Of a DNA stretch of 64,000 bases, positions 1-10,513 are shown piece by piece. The DNA lies in contig JAGLON010000015.1 of assembly GCA_023138975.1 (NCBI GenBank), forward strand, positions 1 through 64,000, written 5' to 3'. The position numbers and the translations under genes were made by a program. Origin of the DNA: Candidatus Zixiibacteriota bacterium (GTDB taxonomy: Bacteria; Zixibacteria; MSB-5A5; GN15; JAAZOE01). The notes beneath the pieces were generated by a model. The model saw nothing but the letters and a program-made list of their open reading frames with translations. It made no database searches and was not told the origin of the DNA. Positions within the stretch are counted from its first letter, which is position 1, and every line of letters starts with the position of its first letter.

Positions 1-2540
1 TTGATAATACCGACGCTGAGATGACATGGAGTTATACAGGCAACACTGAACTGACAGTATCAATTGATGTCAATAATGTAGTGACCATCGGTATCCCGAC
101 TGTTGACTGGAATGGCAATGAGGCGATTACATTCCGCGCCACTGACCCGGGAACAGAGTTCGCTGAAGATGCGGCAACGTTCACTGTTACGGCTGAGGGA
201 GACGCTCCGGTCGTGACTGATATAACCGATCAGACGATTGCCGAAGGTGCCACATTTACGACGATAACTCTCGATGACTTTGTCTCCGATGTTGATAATA
301 CTGACGCTGAGATGACCTGGAGTTACTCCGGTAATACCGAACTTACCGTTAGCATCGATGTCAATAGAATCGCAACAATAACAATTCCTTCCGTTGACTG
401 GAATGGCAATGAAACGATTACTTTCAGAGCTACCGATCCGGGTGCGTTATTTGCTGAAGATGCGGCGACGTTTACTGTGACAGCCGTTAATGATGCTCCG
501 ATCATGACTGATATTCTGGACCAAACGATTGCTGAAGGTGCTTCGTTTACAACTTTCGATTTAGATGACTTTGTGTCTGATGTTGATAATACTGATGCTG
601 AGTTGACCTGGAGTTATACTGGAAACACTGAACTGACGGTATCAATCGATGTCAATAATGTTGTGACTATCGGTATCCCGACTGTTGACTGGAACGGAAA
701 TGAGACGATTACATTCCGCGCCACTGATCCGGGAACAGAGTTCGCTGAAGATGCGGCGACATTTACGGTGACAGCCGTTAATGATGCTCCGATCATGACT
801 GATATTCTGGACCAAACGATTGCTGAAGGTGCTTCGTTTACAACTTTCGATTTAGATGATTTTGTATCCGATGTTGATAATACCGACGCTGAGATGACCT
901 GGAGTTATACAGGCAACACTGAACTGACAGTATCAATCGACGTTAATAATATAGCCACCATTGGTATCCCGACTGTAGACTGGAACGGCAATGAGACGAT
1001 TACATTCCGTGCCACCGACCCGGGAACAGAGTTCGCTGAAGATGCGGCAACGTTCACCGTTACGGCGGAGGGAGATGCTCCGGTCGTAACTGATATAACA
1101 GATCAGACGATTGCCGAAGGTGCCACATTTACGACGATAACTCTCGATGACTTTGTCTCCGATGTTGATAATACTGACGCTGAGATGACCTGGAGTTATA
1201 CAGGTAACACTGAACTGACAGTATCAATCGACGTTAATCGAATCGCGACAATAACAATTCCTTCCGTTGACTGGAACGGTAATGAGACGATTACATTTAG
1301 AGCTACTGATCCGGGTGCGTTATTTGCTGAAGATGCGGCGATATTCACCGTCACAGCTGTCAATGATGCTCCGATCATGACTGATATTCTGGACCAAACG
1401 ATTGCTGAAGGTGCTTCGTTTACAACTTTCGATTTAGATGATTTTGTATCCGATGTTGATAATACCGACGCTGAGATGACCTGGAGTTATACAGGCAACA
1501 CTGAACTGACAGTATCAATCGACGTTAATAATATAGCCACCATCGGTATCCCGACTGTGGACTGGAACGGTAATGAGACGATTACATTCAGAGCCACTGA
1601 CCCGGGAACAGAGTTCGCCGAAGATGCGGCGACATTTACGGTGACAGCCGTTAATGATGCTCCGATCATGACTGATATTCTGGACCAAACGATTGCTGAA
1701 GGTTCCAGCTTTACAACTTTCGATTTAGATGACTTTGTCTCCGATGTTGATAATACCGACGCTGAGCTGACCTGGAGCTATACTGGTAACACTGAGCTAA
1801 CGGTATCAATCGATGTCAATAATGTCGTGACCATCGGTATCCCGACTGTGGACTGGAACGGCAATGAGACGATTACCTTCCGTGCCACTGACCCGGGAAC
1901 AGAGTTCGCCGAAGATGCGGTAACGTTCACCGTTACGGCTGAGGGAGATGCTCCGGTCGTGACTGATATAACCGACCAGACGATTGCTGAAGGTGCCACA
2001 TTTACGACGATTACACTCGATGACTTTGTCTCCGATGTTGATAATACTGATGCAGAGATGACCTGGAGTTATACTGGAAACACTGAACTGACGGTATCAA
2101 TCGACGTTAATCGAATCGCGACAATAACAATTCCTTCCGTTGACTGGAACGGCAATGAAACGATTACATTCAGAGCTACTGATCCGGGTGCGTTATTTGC
2201 TGAAGATGCGGCGATATTCACCGTCACAGCTGTCAATGACGCTCCGGTTATGACTGATATTCTGGACCAGACAATTGCTGAAGGTGCCAGTTTTACGACT
2301 TTCGATTTAGATGATTTTGTCTCCGATATTGATAATACCGATGCTGAGATGACCTGGAGTTATACAGGTAACACTGAACTGACGGTATCAATCGATGTCA
2401 ATAATGTAGTGACCATCGGTATCCCGACTGTTGACTGGAACGGCAATGAGACGATTACCTTCAGAGCCACCGATCCGGGTGCGTTATTTGCTGAAGATGC
2501 GGCGACATTCACCGTCACAGCGGTCAATGATGCTCCTGTC
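1..2540 (+). repeat. Tandem array of nine 291-bp coding repeats with 873-bp higher-order period
   Basis: The ATGACnTGGAGnTA block, or its TTGACC/CTGACC variant, recurs at 21, 312, 603, 894, 1185, 1476, 1767, 2058 and 2349, exactly 291 bp apart. Units differ by few bases. The linker after each unit cycles EGD, VND, VND three times, and units 2, 5 and 8 alone carry NRIATITIPSVDW. The array is therefore three copies of a three-unit block. It continues past the left edge. Confidence 0.95.
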
Positions 2541-5500
2541 CTGGATCCTATTGGAGCCCAGGCGGTAGTCGAAGGCGGTAATCTGAACTTTACAGTAACA
2601 GCTTCTGATATTGATGGTACAACTCCGGTTCTGTCAACGTCAACACCGCTTCCGGCTAACGCGACGTTTGATGCCGGAACGGGAGTCTTTGATTTCAATC
2701 CGGATTTCACTCAGGAAAGTTCGTATGATGTCACTTTCTATGCCAGTGATGGAACCGAAATTGATTCTGAAATAGTAACGATAAACGTTACAGCGACTAA
2801 CCAAGATCCGCTTTTAGATCCTATTGGAGCTCAGACAATTGCCGAGGGCGCTAACCTGAACTTTACGGTAACAGCCTCCGACCCTGATGGAACGACTCCG
2901 ATTCTGTCAACCTCAACTCCGCTGCCGGCTAACGCGACGTTTGATGCCGGAACAGGCGTGTTTGATTTTAACCCTGATTTCTTACAGGCCGGTTCTTTTA
3001 ACGTGACGTTCTATGCTGCTGATGGAATCGCAATAGATTCGGAAATAGTAACTATTACTGTAACCGAGGCAGGTAATCAGGCTCCGATTCTTGATCCGAT
3101 AGGCGCTCAGGCGGTTTCAGAGAACAGTAATTTGAACTTTACGATAACTGCTTCCGATCCTGATGGAACAACTCCCACCCTTTCGGCCGAACCTCTTCCT
3201 GCTAACGCGACCTTTGATGCTGGAACGGGTTTGTTTGACTTCAATCCTGATTTTACTCAGGAAGGATCATACGATGTCATCTTTAAAGCCTTCGACGGCG
3301 TACTGGTTGATTCGGAAGTTGTAACGATAACAGTGCTGGGTACAAATCAGGTACCGATTCTTGACGCTATTACAACGCCTCAAGCGGTTAATGAAGGTGA
3401 CGTATTAAGCTTTACCGTAACCGCTTCCGACCCTGATGGCACGACTCCGGTTCTGTCAACCTCGACTCCGCTACCGGCCAATGCGACCTTTGACGCCGGA
3501 ACGGGAGCCTTTGACTTTTCTCCTGACTTCACTCAGGCGGGCGCACATGCCATTACCTTTTATGCGGGTGACGGCACCGACACAGATTCACAGTTAGTGA
3601 CCATTAATGTCGGTGACGGCGGCAACCAGGCTCCTGTTTTAGTTGAAATTGGCGCTTTGTTTATAACAGAGGGAGTTAACCTGAATTTGGTTATAACCGC
3701 CATTGATCCGGATGGAACGATACCAACTATGACCGCCGAGAATCTGCCGGTCAATGCCACTTATGTTGATAATGGTGACGGCTCAGGTACTTTTGATTTT
3801 ACTCCTGACTTTACCCAAGCCGGAGTTTACGGAGTTACCTTTATTACGTCAGATGGTGTTATGGCTGATTCGGAACTGGTTTTATTATCAGTGACCGAAC
3901 TCGGCAATCAGGCACCGGTTATGGCGACAGTAGTAACGCCTCAGGTAGTAAATGAAAATGACACTTTGACGATAGCTCTGTCAGCCACGGATCCGGATAG
4001 TGATTCCGTATTCTTCAGCTACACCTTTAGTGGTGGTTCTGAAGGGTTTACTCTGACTGATAACTTAGACGGTACGGCAACGCTGGTCTACATGCCGGAT
4101 TACAGTTCTGCGGGTATTGATACTCTCAGAATATTTGCGACCGATGATGGTTCACCACAGTTATCCGATATCGAAGTTATAGAAATTATCACGGTTGAGA
4201 TAAATCAACCTCCGTCCATCGAACCTGTCGGACCATTTGGTCTTCGGGTTGGTCGGACTCTTGAGTTTACTATTACTGCATCAGATTCCACCGCTGAAGC
4301 AGGCAGTCGGGTTTTCCTGACCGTTTCCGGCATGCCGGCTAACGCTACTTTTGTTGATAACGGTGATAATACCGGTTCCTTTAGCTTCACACCGGATAAT
4401 AGTCAGGCTGGAGAAATAGCGATTCGCTTTATTGCTATCGATGATACCGATCCTCCGATGTCAGCCTTCCTGGATGTAGTTATCACGGTCGTTGAAACGA
4501 ATAATGCGCCAGTATTTGATGATATACTACCGCAAATGGTGGCTGAAGGAAATACACTAATATTTAGCGTTACAGCCACGGATGCCGATGGAGTAATTCC
4601 TACTTTAACTGCTGAAGATGTTCCTGATGGTGCATCATTTGTTGATAACGGCGATGGAACGGGAACATTCACATATCTGACAACCTTTACCTCCTCCGGT
4701 TTGTATGGTGTGGATTTCCGGGCGACTGACGGAATCGACATTACGAAGAAAACGGTTCTGGTGCAGGTTATTGATGCCGGCAATCAGGCGCCGATCATGA
4801 CCCCGATTGCCCCACAAACGGTAACCGAAGCACTCCTGCTTACTTTTGGTACCGATGCGGTCGATCCTGATGGTACGATTCCGACCTTTACAGCGGACTC
4901 ACTGCCGAACGGGTCTGTTTTCCAGGATAATGGAGACGGTACCTGTAGTTTCAACTGGGAGCCGGACTATTCTCAGGAAGGAACGTACAATCTTTATATC
5001 TTTGCCAGTGACGGCGAATTAGTAGATACGGCAATAGTCGCTATCACGGTTGATGATGCAGGTAATCAAACTCCGAGCCTTGATCCTATTTTAGATGTTA
5101 CAATTAGTGAATTAGGACGTGTCCGGTTTACTGTGACAACCGCCGATGTCGATGGAATCGTGCCGATCTTAACTGCGTCAGCTTTGCCGGGAACCGCACA
5201 GTTTACCGATAATGGCGACTTTACCGGTGAATTTGACTGGACGACAACCCAAGACGATGCCGGTGTTTATAGTATCACTATTACCGCCACTGACGGCGAA
5301 GATGCTGGAATAACGGTTCAGGAGTCATTTGATATTACTGTAAATGACGTTAATCGTGCGCCTTACCTAATTGAAATTCCGCCGAACCAGACTAAGAGTG
5401 TGGATGAGGGCGGTACGCTCACTTACAACCTGACCGGGTTTGACGATGATGGCGTGGTTCCGATAATTGGGATGAATGTTTCTCAACCTAATTTCAATAT

Positions 5501-6452
5501 TGTTAATAACGGTGACGGAACGGCGACTCTGACAATTACTCCGGATTACACTCAGGGTGGCATTACTCAGACCAATTATAGTATTGTTTTTATAGCCTAT
5601 GATGGTGATACCGTAAACTACCCTGATGATTTCGGAACCTTTGGTCCGGTCAACTTCACGATTGTGAATGTACCGGTGGCGCCGGTTTTAGACCCCATTG
5701 GAGCTCAGACCGTAACCGAAGGGGATACCCTTGATATAGTTATCAGTGCGACCGATCTGGGCGGCAGTACAATTGTAATAAGTACCGAAAATGTTCCGCT
5801 CAATGGAGGATTGATAAGTGGTACCGGCTCGCCCCGAACATTCCGGTTTATTCCAAGTTTTGTTCAGACAGGTAATTATGATGTCCTCTTTATTGCCAAT
5901 AACGGCTCTTTGACCGACTCTGAAACGGTTACTATTACCGTTTTGGAAGCAGGAAATCAAGCTCCTGTATTCCGTTCAGCCACGGATACTACGGTCATGT
6001 TGCTTGGTGAAACGATTGAATTTCATATAGTTGCCGAAGATCCCGATGGCGACGCCATAACCTTATCTATGATTAGTCCTCCGGCGAATACAACCTTTGT
6101 TGATTCCGCTAATGGAGCCGGAAGCCTGACGTTTATTCCCGACGCGGCCCAAAACGGGGCGACTCATATTATGCGCTTCGAAGTTGTTGACCCGGCGGGA
6201 CTTACTGATACGTTGTTCAAGTGGGTGCGGGTTACGACATTCGTGCGAGGCGATGCCAATGACGATGGATCAGTCAATATCGGGGACGCAGTATTCATTA
6301 TTGACTATGTCTTCCGAGGCGGAAATCCTCCCGCTGTAATGTATGCAGCGGATGTCAACAATGATGGAGTGGATGGTCCCATGGTCAACGTGGGAGACGC
6401 CCTATATTTGGTGAACTTCATTTTCAGAGCTGGACCGCCTCCGATTGAATAA
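3..6452 (+). CDS. Giant secreted cadherin/Ig-repeat protein with C-terminal dockerin (5' partial)
   Basis: The frame is open to the left edge, so the start and signal peptide lie outside the window. The first ~845 residues are nine ~97-residue cadherin-like/tandem-95 units (hallmarks TWSYTGNTELTVSIDVN, DWNGNE.ITFRATDPG, VNDAP). From ~846 follow about a dozen more diverged putative-Ig repeats (DPIGAQ.V.EG..L.FTVTASDPDGT), then from ~2080 a dockerin-type pair (GDANDDGSVNIGDAVFI and VNVGDALYLVNFIF). Such proteins are normally exported, Ca-binding, adhesive or matrix components. No enzymatic domain was recognised. The dockerin suggests anchoring to a cohesin partner, which is inference. A strong terminator follows at once, so it is the last gene of its transcript. 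Repeat count and start cannot be judged beyond the edge. Confidence 0.9.
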   Translation, partial: DNTDAEMTWSYTGNTELTVSIDVNNVVTIGIPTVDWNGNEAITFRATDPGTEFAEDAATFTVTAEGDAPVVTDITDQTIAEGATFTTITLDDFVSDVDNTDAEMTWSYSGNTELTVSIDVNRIATITIPSVDWNGNETITFRATDPGALFAEDAATFTVTAVNDAPIMTDILDQTIAEGASFTTFDLDDFVSDVDNTDAELTWSYTGNTELTVSIDVNNVVTIGIPTVDWNGNETITFRATDPGTEFAEDAATFTVTAVNDAPIMTDILDQTIAEGASFTTFDLDDFVSDVDNTDAEMTWSYTGNTELTVSIDVNNIATIGIPTVDWNGNETITFRATDPGTEFAEDAATFTVTAEGDAPVVTDITDQTIAEGATFTTITLDDFVSDVDNTDAEMTWSYTGNTELTVSIDVNRIATITIPSVDWNGNETITFRATDPGALFAEDAAIFTVTAVNDAPIMTDILDQTIAEGASFTTFDLDDFVSDVDNTDAEMTWSYTGNTELTVSIDVNNIATIGIPTVDWNGNETITFRATDPGTEFAEDAATFTVTAVNDAPIMTDILDQTIAEGSSFTTFDLDDFVSDVDNTDAELTWSYTGNTELTVSIDVNNVVTIGIPTVDWNGNETITFRATDPGTEFAEDAVTFTVTAEGDAPVVTDITDQTIAEGATFTTITLDDFVSDVDNTDAEMTWSYTGNTELTVSIDVNRIATITIPSVDWNGNETITFRATDPGALFAEDAAIFTVTAVNDAPVMTDILDQTIAEGASFTTFDLDDFVSDIDNTDAEMTWSYTGNTELTVSIDVNNVVTIGIPTVDWNGNETITFRATDPGALFAEDAATFTVTAVNDAPVLDPIGAQAVVEGGNLNFTVTASDIDGTTPVLSTSTPLPANATFDAGTGVFDFNPDFTQESSYDVTFYASDGTEIDSEIVTINVTATNQDPLLDPIGAQTIAEGANLNFTVTASDPDGTTPILSTSTPLPANATFDAGTGVFDFNPDFLQAGSFNVTFYAADGIAIDSEIVTITVTEAGNQAPILDPIGAQAVSENSNLNFTITASDPDGTTPTLSAEPLPANATFDAGTGLFDFNPDFTQEGSYDVIFKAFDGVLVDSEVVTITVLGTNQVPILDAITTPQAVNEGDVLSFTVTASDPDGTTPVLSTSTPLPANATFDAGTGAFDFSPDFTQAGAHAITFYAGDGTDTDSQLVTINVGDGGNQAPVLVEIGALFITEGVNLNLVITAIDPDGTIPTMTAENLPVNATYVDNGDGSGTFDFTPDFTQAGVYGVTFITSDGVMADSELVLLSVTELGNQAPVMATVVTPQVVNENDTLTIALSATDPDSDSVFFSYTFSGGSEGFTLTDNLDGTATLVYMPDYSSAGIDTLRIFATDDGSPQLSDIEVIEIITVEINQPPSIEPVGPFGLRVGRTLEFTITASDSTAEAGSRVFLTVSGMPANATFVDNGDNTGSFSFTPDNSQAGEIAIRFIAIDDTDPPMSAFLDVVITVVETNNAPVFDDILPQMVAEGNTLIFSVTATDADGVIPTLTAEDVPDGASFVDNGDGTGTFTYLTTFTSSGLYGVDFRATDGIDITKKTVLVQVIDAGNQAPIMTPIAPQTVTEALLLTFGTDAVDPDGTIPTFTADSLPNGSVFQDNGDGTCSFNWEPDYSQEGTYNLYIFASDGELVDTAIVAITVDDAGNQTPSLDPILDVTISELGRVRFTVTTADVDGIVPILTASALPGTAQFTDNGDFTGEFDWTTTQDDAGVYSITITATDGEDAGITVQESFDITVNDVNRAPYLIEIPPNQTKSVDEGGTLTYNLTGFDDDGVVPIIGMNVSQPNFNIVNNGDGTATLTITPDYTQGGITQTNYSIVFIAYDGDTVNYPDDFGTFGPVNFTIVNVPVAPVLDPIGAQTVTEGDTLDIVISATDLGGSTIVISTENVPLNGGLISGTGSPRTFRFIPSFVQTGNYDVLFIANNGSLTDSETVTITVLEAGNQAPVFRSATDTTVMLLGETIEFHIVAEDPDGDAITLSMISPPANTTFVDSANGAGSLTFIPDAAQNGATHIMRFEVVDPAGLTDTLFKWVRVTTFVRGDANDDGSVNIGDAVFIIDYVFRGGNPPAVMYAADVNNDGVDGPMVNVGDALYLVNFIFRAGPPPIE

Positions 6453-6479
6453 AAAGGCTAAGATAGTTTATCCTAGAAG

Positions 6480-6509
6480 GACCGTGTTGAAGAACACGGT
6501 CTTTTTTTT
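6480..6509 (+). terminator. Intrinsic terminator of the giant repeat protein gene
   Basis: A perfect 9-bp stem (GACCGTGTT / AACACGGTC) with a GAAG tetraloop is followed by eight T, 28 bp after the stop codon. Confidence 0.93.
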
Positions 6510-6552
6510 GGTATTCAAACGATTATAAGCGGTTTTGAGGGCCTAAAAAACC

Positions 6553-6581
6553 TTGACAAAAAGACGATTTGCACTTATTTT
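6553..6581 (+). promoter_or_regulatory. Putative sigma70-type promoter
   Basis: TTGACA (6553-6558), a 17-bp spacer and TATTTT (6576-6581). It lies downstream of the terminator and about 390 bp upstream of the next start codon, so it would give a long leader. Confidence 0.5.
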
Positions 6582-6589
6582 ATTGATAA

Positions 6590-6979
6590 TATGAGCATGT
6601 AGGATTTCGATCCTATAGTTGGCGATGTATGAATTGGAAACGTGGTGGGTACTGTTTGGGTAACTTCACCAGCTCAGTTGGCCAATGGGGCGAAGCAATT
6701 CAAGCAGTATGCTTCGAGTGAGAACAATATCTTTGATCAGGAAATCTAAGGTACCCTCACATCTTACTTCGAAAGCGTGCTTAAATATCGAATCAATTGT
6801 CTAAGAATCGCAGGTCGGTAAACTAAAACGGTCTTTTCGCTACCAAGCGAATTTATGTCGATATTGCATGTTCATCACAAAGGGCGGCTCTCAACACATC
6901 GCAAAAAATTAAGAATTAAGTAATAACTACAACCTGAGGAGTTATCTTCTAACCAATGTTCTCATGAAAGGAGAATAAA
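6590..6979 (+). other. Unexplained ~390-nt leader of the sialidase-like dockerin gene
   Basis: No ORF fits here. It holds small hairpins: CGAAGCA/TGCTTCG at 6691-6716 and TTCGCT-ACCA-AGCGAA at 6836-6851. It ends in a strong Shine-Dalgarno (AAAGGAG) just before the ATG at 6980. I did not recognise a riboswitch class or a known small RNA. It could be a structured 5' UTR, or a separate small RNA followed by a second promoter. Confidence 0.35.
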
Positions 6980-9900
6980 ATGACGAGGAAACTTTCAGCA
7001 ATGTTTCTCCTCTCCTTCGTGATTGTTGCATTATTGGTAACATCAGTATTTGGTGCTACCGAACGTGTGAAACCGTTTAAGGAACGGGCATCTTTCCCAG
7101 CCCGCCACGCCCCAGTATACGGTTTCCCGAGTGACGTTCACGCGGCTTCTACAGATATCATTAAGAGTGAAAACAGTATCGCTCTGGGTGGTAAAACACA
7201 ATCAAATCCCGATACTCTTGGTTTTACGACTTATGGGTATCAACATAACTGTACTATGGGTCGCCAGGTCGAGCACCGCGGCACCGGTTACATTCATTTT
7301 GACTGGATGTGGCAGGATGATAATAGTATTACCAACACAAACCGAAGTGTTTACTATCAGGCGTACGATTTGACTGCCTGTCCGACAGCATGGACGTTTG
7401 CTACGGGTGGTATTGATATCAGTACCCTTGGTCGTGCCGGTTATGTTTCACTGGATGTAGATCCTAATCAGAACATGGCCATCCCAGCCGGTCACGAGAG
7501 CGACGGACAAATCTGGGGCGCCAATACTTATTATGACTTTATCACAAGTGGTATTCCATTTGGTCTTTTTGCCGGTGAATTCCCGACTGATCGTTATGGT
7601 TATTTCGAGAACGCTGGTACTGGTCCAGGTAACGAAACCATTTGGCCCAAAGTTGATTTACAGCTTGGTACCGAAACCGTACTTCATATGGTTACATCCG
7701 AATCCGGTGGTGGTGGTACTGAACAGACGATTTCTTACTATCGTCGTGTAGGCGGATATGGTACCGCGACTCCGACAGCAGTATGGTCGGGTCAGCGTGT
7801 GATTGATACCACTGTGGGTATTAACCAGACTGTTACCGCTAAGATGAATGGTGACAAGGTCGCCATCGTCTGGGTTTCTCCGGTTGCTTATGTTCAGAAC
7901 ACTTCAGATGAATTTAACAATCAGTATGAAAATGATGTCTGGTATGCGGTTAGTACCGATCAGGGCGCTGCCTGGGCTAACAGCCCGAGCAGTGGCGGAT
8001 CGGCATCTATCGCTAATCAGGTTGAAGCTGGCGTTTATTCCGGTGGCAACATTACCCAATATAATCCGATTGACGATTATAAGGCTTATTGTGATCTCTC
8101 GGCCTTGATAACCGGGGATAACAATCTACACATCGTATGGGGTTGCCGTCGTTGGACAGACACGACTTCTCTGTTCCGTCGTTCCGGTGCTATCTTCCAT
8201 TGGTCGGAAGATCAGACATCTGTTCGCCCGGTTGTTGTCGCTGACTGGGATACAGGCGGTGCCTGTTATGGCCATGCCTGGAGTACTGACGTATCGAAGA
8301 TGTCTATTTCCGAGTGCGCCAACGATAACCTTTATGTTCTATTCACTCAGTTTGGCAGCGCGGCCAACCCGTGCGGTGACATTGATAGTGAGAAGCAGGT
8401 TGTTAATGGTTATATATATATGACTGCTTCTGATGACCGTGGCGTAAACTGGGATAGAGCTCAGCGCGTTACGAATACTATGGATACTCCGACAGGCTGT
8501 ATTCCGGAAGATATGTCCGATTCAACTATCGTAGGTACTTGTAACAGTGAATATTGGGCTTCAATGGCCCGTTTTAGCCGCACAGAAAACTGCTCCGGCG
8601 AAAACAATGGCTTAGATGTTCTTGATGTTACCTATATTAATGATAAAGCTCCGGGCGGTTGTGTTCAGACTGAATCCGGTGTATGGACAGTCAACCCGGT
8701 GATATGGTGGACAACTCCTTGCCGTGACGTCATCTATGAACCACTATATTCCGATGATGCCGGTACTGGTTTAGGTGAATGCTTCAGTAGCGAACTTCTC
8801 TGGGTTGATCCAGGCGGTGATACTACGATTCAGCTAACCATAAGTAACCCGGGTCTATTGGTAAACAATTGGACCTTAGCCGTAGTTTACACCGACGGTT
8901 CAGGCTGGTTAAGCGCAGCTCCGACCTCCGGCGCTCTTGCTCCTGGCGGCGGCTCAGCTACTATTAACCTGACCTTTACCGCTCCTGGTGGTGCTGGTGA
9001 TCCTTCAACTTGGGTTTGTGATATTGAGATCGATCATGATGCCTTTGGCGGCACTACGCGTGTCATCCCAGCCTGCCTGGTTGTTGCATCCAGTCGTATA
9101 ATTCCGGAAGCGGCTGTTTTAGCCACCACCTGTAAACGTTTCAAAGTTTACAATAACGGTGAATTGGTTAATAACGAGTCTCATGCTGCTCTCGATTATA
9201 TCGATGATTGCGATACCTTTAGCAGTCAGACAGCGTCAGAGATTTATCTCTATGATGCATCTCCGGTAATCATCCGTCTTGATGGTACCGACACACTTCG
9301 CTATACGGCTTACTCAGCTGATTTCACTGATGAATTCGGTTTACGCCCGCTCTCCTCTCTGGTCGTTGATTCATCCACATATGCTGAGTATACATATGCA
9401 AGTGGCGAATTCGCTACTGCGGATACTGCCATTGGGTTCATCGTAGAATACTTTGTACCTAAAGCTTCTGAGAATTGCGAATTTATCATCGAAAAACTGA
9501 AATTCTTCAACAAAACCGCTTCAGCAATTAATGGCGTACTCGTCGGTGAATTCCTTGATTGGGATGTTCCGTCCGATAGTGGTTCCAATAATGGCTCCGG
9601 TTTTGATGTTGCCACTAACCTGATTTATCAGTTTGGCGGCGAATACGATCAGGACGATTCGACTGAGGCTCTCTGTCCGCAGGAATCTGACGATCGTTAT
9701 GCTGGTATTTCCGTAATTGGTGGTGCCCAGAACGCGATGACGCTTGATAATGCGACCTATGTTTATACTTCTGGTCCTTATGGTCAAGCGGCTCCAATTC
9801 CGCCGCAGGCCTTTTATCATCTTATGAATGATGAGGAAGGTTTCAGTCTGTACACAACTGCGGTTCCAGAATCAACCTACACTGACCTTTCAACGTTGGT

Positions 9901-10270
9901 CACCTTTGGTTCATATAACTTGGGTCTAATCGATACCTTTGAAGTCTGTAAGATTTTGGCAACTTCAAAGACCGGTCTGGACGATCTGAAGGCTGCCATT
10001 GTGGCTGGTGAGGCTTTTGTGGCTCTTCACGAGCTATGTGTTCTTACCTGCTGTGTTGAGCCAGGTGGTGACGCTAACGGTGATGGTCCGACTAACGTCG
10101 GTGATGCCGTATATCTGATCAACTATGCCTTTAAGGGTGGTCCTCCTCCGGATTGTATGTCCGAGGGTGACGCTAATACCGATGGTTCTGTAAACGTCGG
10201 TGACGCTGTTTATATTATTAACTACGCGTTTAAGGGTGGTGATACACCTCTTTGCGGCACAATTGACTAA
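6980..10270 (+). CDS. Secreted dockerin protein with sialidase-like (BNR-type) N-terminal half
   Basis: A 26-residue signal peptide (hydrophobic core MFLLSFVIVALLVTSVFG) precedes a long beta-rich region (~30-600). Its recurring W/S/D-rich blades about events and dates resemble sialidase/BNR-propeller proteins, although Asp-box motifs are not convincing. An Ig-like domain lies at ~605-700 (VDPGGDTTIQLTISNPG), then an unassigned segment to ~1020, and two dockerin-type repeats at 1030-1096 (DANGDGPTNVGDAVYLINY, DANTDGSVNVGDAVYIINY). AAAGGAG lies 7 bp before the ATG. It is monocistronic between a long leader and a strong terminator. Catalytic function is unproven. Cys-rich stretches suggest disulfides and an extracytoplasmic fate. 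Confidence 0.85.
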   Translation: MTRKLSAMFLLSFVIVALLVTSVFGATERVKPFKERASFPARHAPVYGFPSDVHAASTDIIKSENSIALGGKTQSNPDTLGFTTYGYQHNCTMGRQVEHRGTGYIHFDWMWQDDNSITNTNRSVYYQAYDLTACPTAWTFATGGIDISTLGRAGYVSLDVDPNQNMAIPAGHESDGQIWGANTYYDFITSGIPFGLFAGEFPTDRYGYFENAGTGPGNETIWPKVDLQLGTETVLHMVTSESGGGGTEQTISYYRRVGGYGTATPTAVWSGQRVIDTTVGINQTVTAKMNGDKVAIVWVSPVAYVQNTSDEFNNQYENDVWYAVSTDQGAAWANSPSSGGSASIANQVEAGVYSGGNITQYNPIDDYKAYCDLSALITGDNNLHIVWGCRRWTDTTSLFRRSGAIFHWSEDQTSVRPVVVADWDTGGACYGHAWSTDVSKMSISECANDNLYVLFTQFGSAANPCGDIDSEKQVVNGYIYMTASDDRGVNWDRAQRVTNTMDTPTGCIPEDMSDSTIVGTCNSEYWASMARFSRTENCSGENNGLDVLDVTYINDKAPGGCVQTESGVWTVNPVIWWTTPCRDVIYEPLYSDDAGTGLGECFSSELLWVDPGGDTTIQLTISNPGLLVNNWTLAVVYTDGSGWLSAAPTSGALAPGGGSATINLTFTAPGGAGDPSTWVCDIEIDHDAFGGTTRVIPACLVVASSRIIPEAAVLATTCKRFKVYNNGELVNNESHAALDYIDDCDTFSSQTASEIYLYDASPVIIRLDGTDTLRYTAYSADFTDEFGLRPLSSLVVDSSTYAEYTYASGEFATADTAIGFIVEYFVPKASENCEFIIEKLKFFNKTASAINGVLVGEFLDWDVPSDSGSNNGSGFDVATNLIYQFGGEYDQDDSTEALCPQESDDRYAGISVIGGAQNAMTLDNATYVYTSGPYGQAAPIPPQAFYHLMNDEEGFSLYTTAVPESTYTDLSTLVTFGSYNLGLIDTFEVCKILATSKTGLDDLKAAIVAGEAFVALHELCVLTCCVEPGGDANGDGPTNVGDAVYLINYAFKGGPPPDCMSEGDANTDGSVNVGDAVYIINYAFKGGDTPLCGTID

Positions 10271-10330
10271 GTTAGATTATTAGTTCTTAGTTAATCCGGC
10301 TTTCCCCGGAAAAACTAAGGTTAAAAATAG

Positions 10331-10366
10331 GAACCGCTCCGGAAATTCCGGGGCGGTTCTTTTTTA
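10331..10366 (+). terminator. Intrinsic terminator
   Basis: A 12-bp stem (GAACCGCTCCGG / CCGGGGCGGTTC, one G-T pair) with a 5-nt loop and a T7 tract, 60 bp after the stop of the sialidase-like gene. Confidence 0.93.
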
Positions 10367-10399
10367 TGTAAATTAATGCTGTTCAAGATAAAAGAGTTG

Positions 10400-10427
10400 T
10401 TGACCGATACTAAAATAAGCGTATATT
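10400..10427 (+). promoter_or_regulatory. Putative promoter of the first subtilase gene
   Basis: TTGACC (10400-10405), a 16-bp spacer and TATATT (10422-10427), about 87 bp before the ATG at 10514 and directly after a terminator. Confidence 0.55.
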
Positions 10428-10513
10428 ATAGTACAAAGTAGCAGTGCGTTTATCTATTTTACCCGCTTACCGCCAGCAGGTTAATAAAAAAAATTCTGAA
10501 TCGGAGTTAGCCG

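Noticed and set aside
1..2540. CRISPR array
   Set aside because: The regular repeats are 291 bp, without unique spacers, and are translated in one continuous frame.
323..2710. Minus-strand open frames of 60-116 residues every 291 bp
   Set aside because: They repeat with the period of the coding repeats, begin inside conserved codons, and have no ribosome-binding sites; they are antisense shadows of the repeat protein.
6671..6740. tRNA-like D-arm sequence AGCTCAGTTGG
   Set aside because: No acceptor stem, anticodon arm or T-loop (GTTCGA) at the required spacing.
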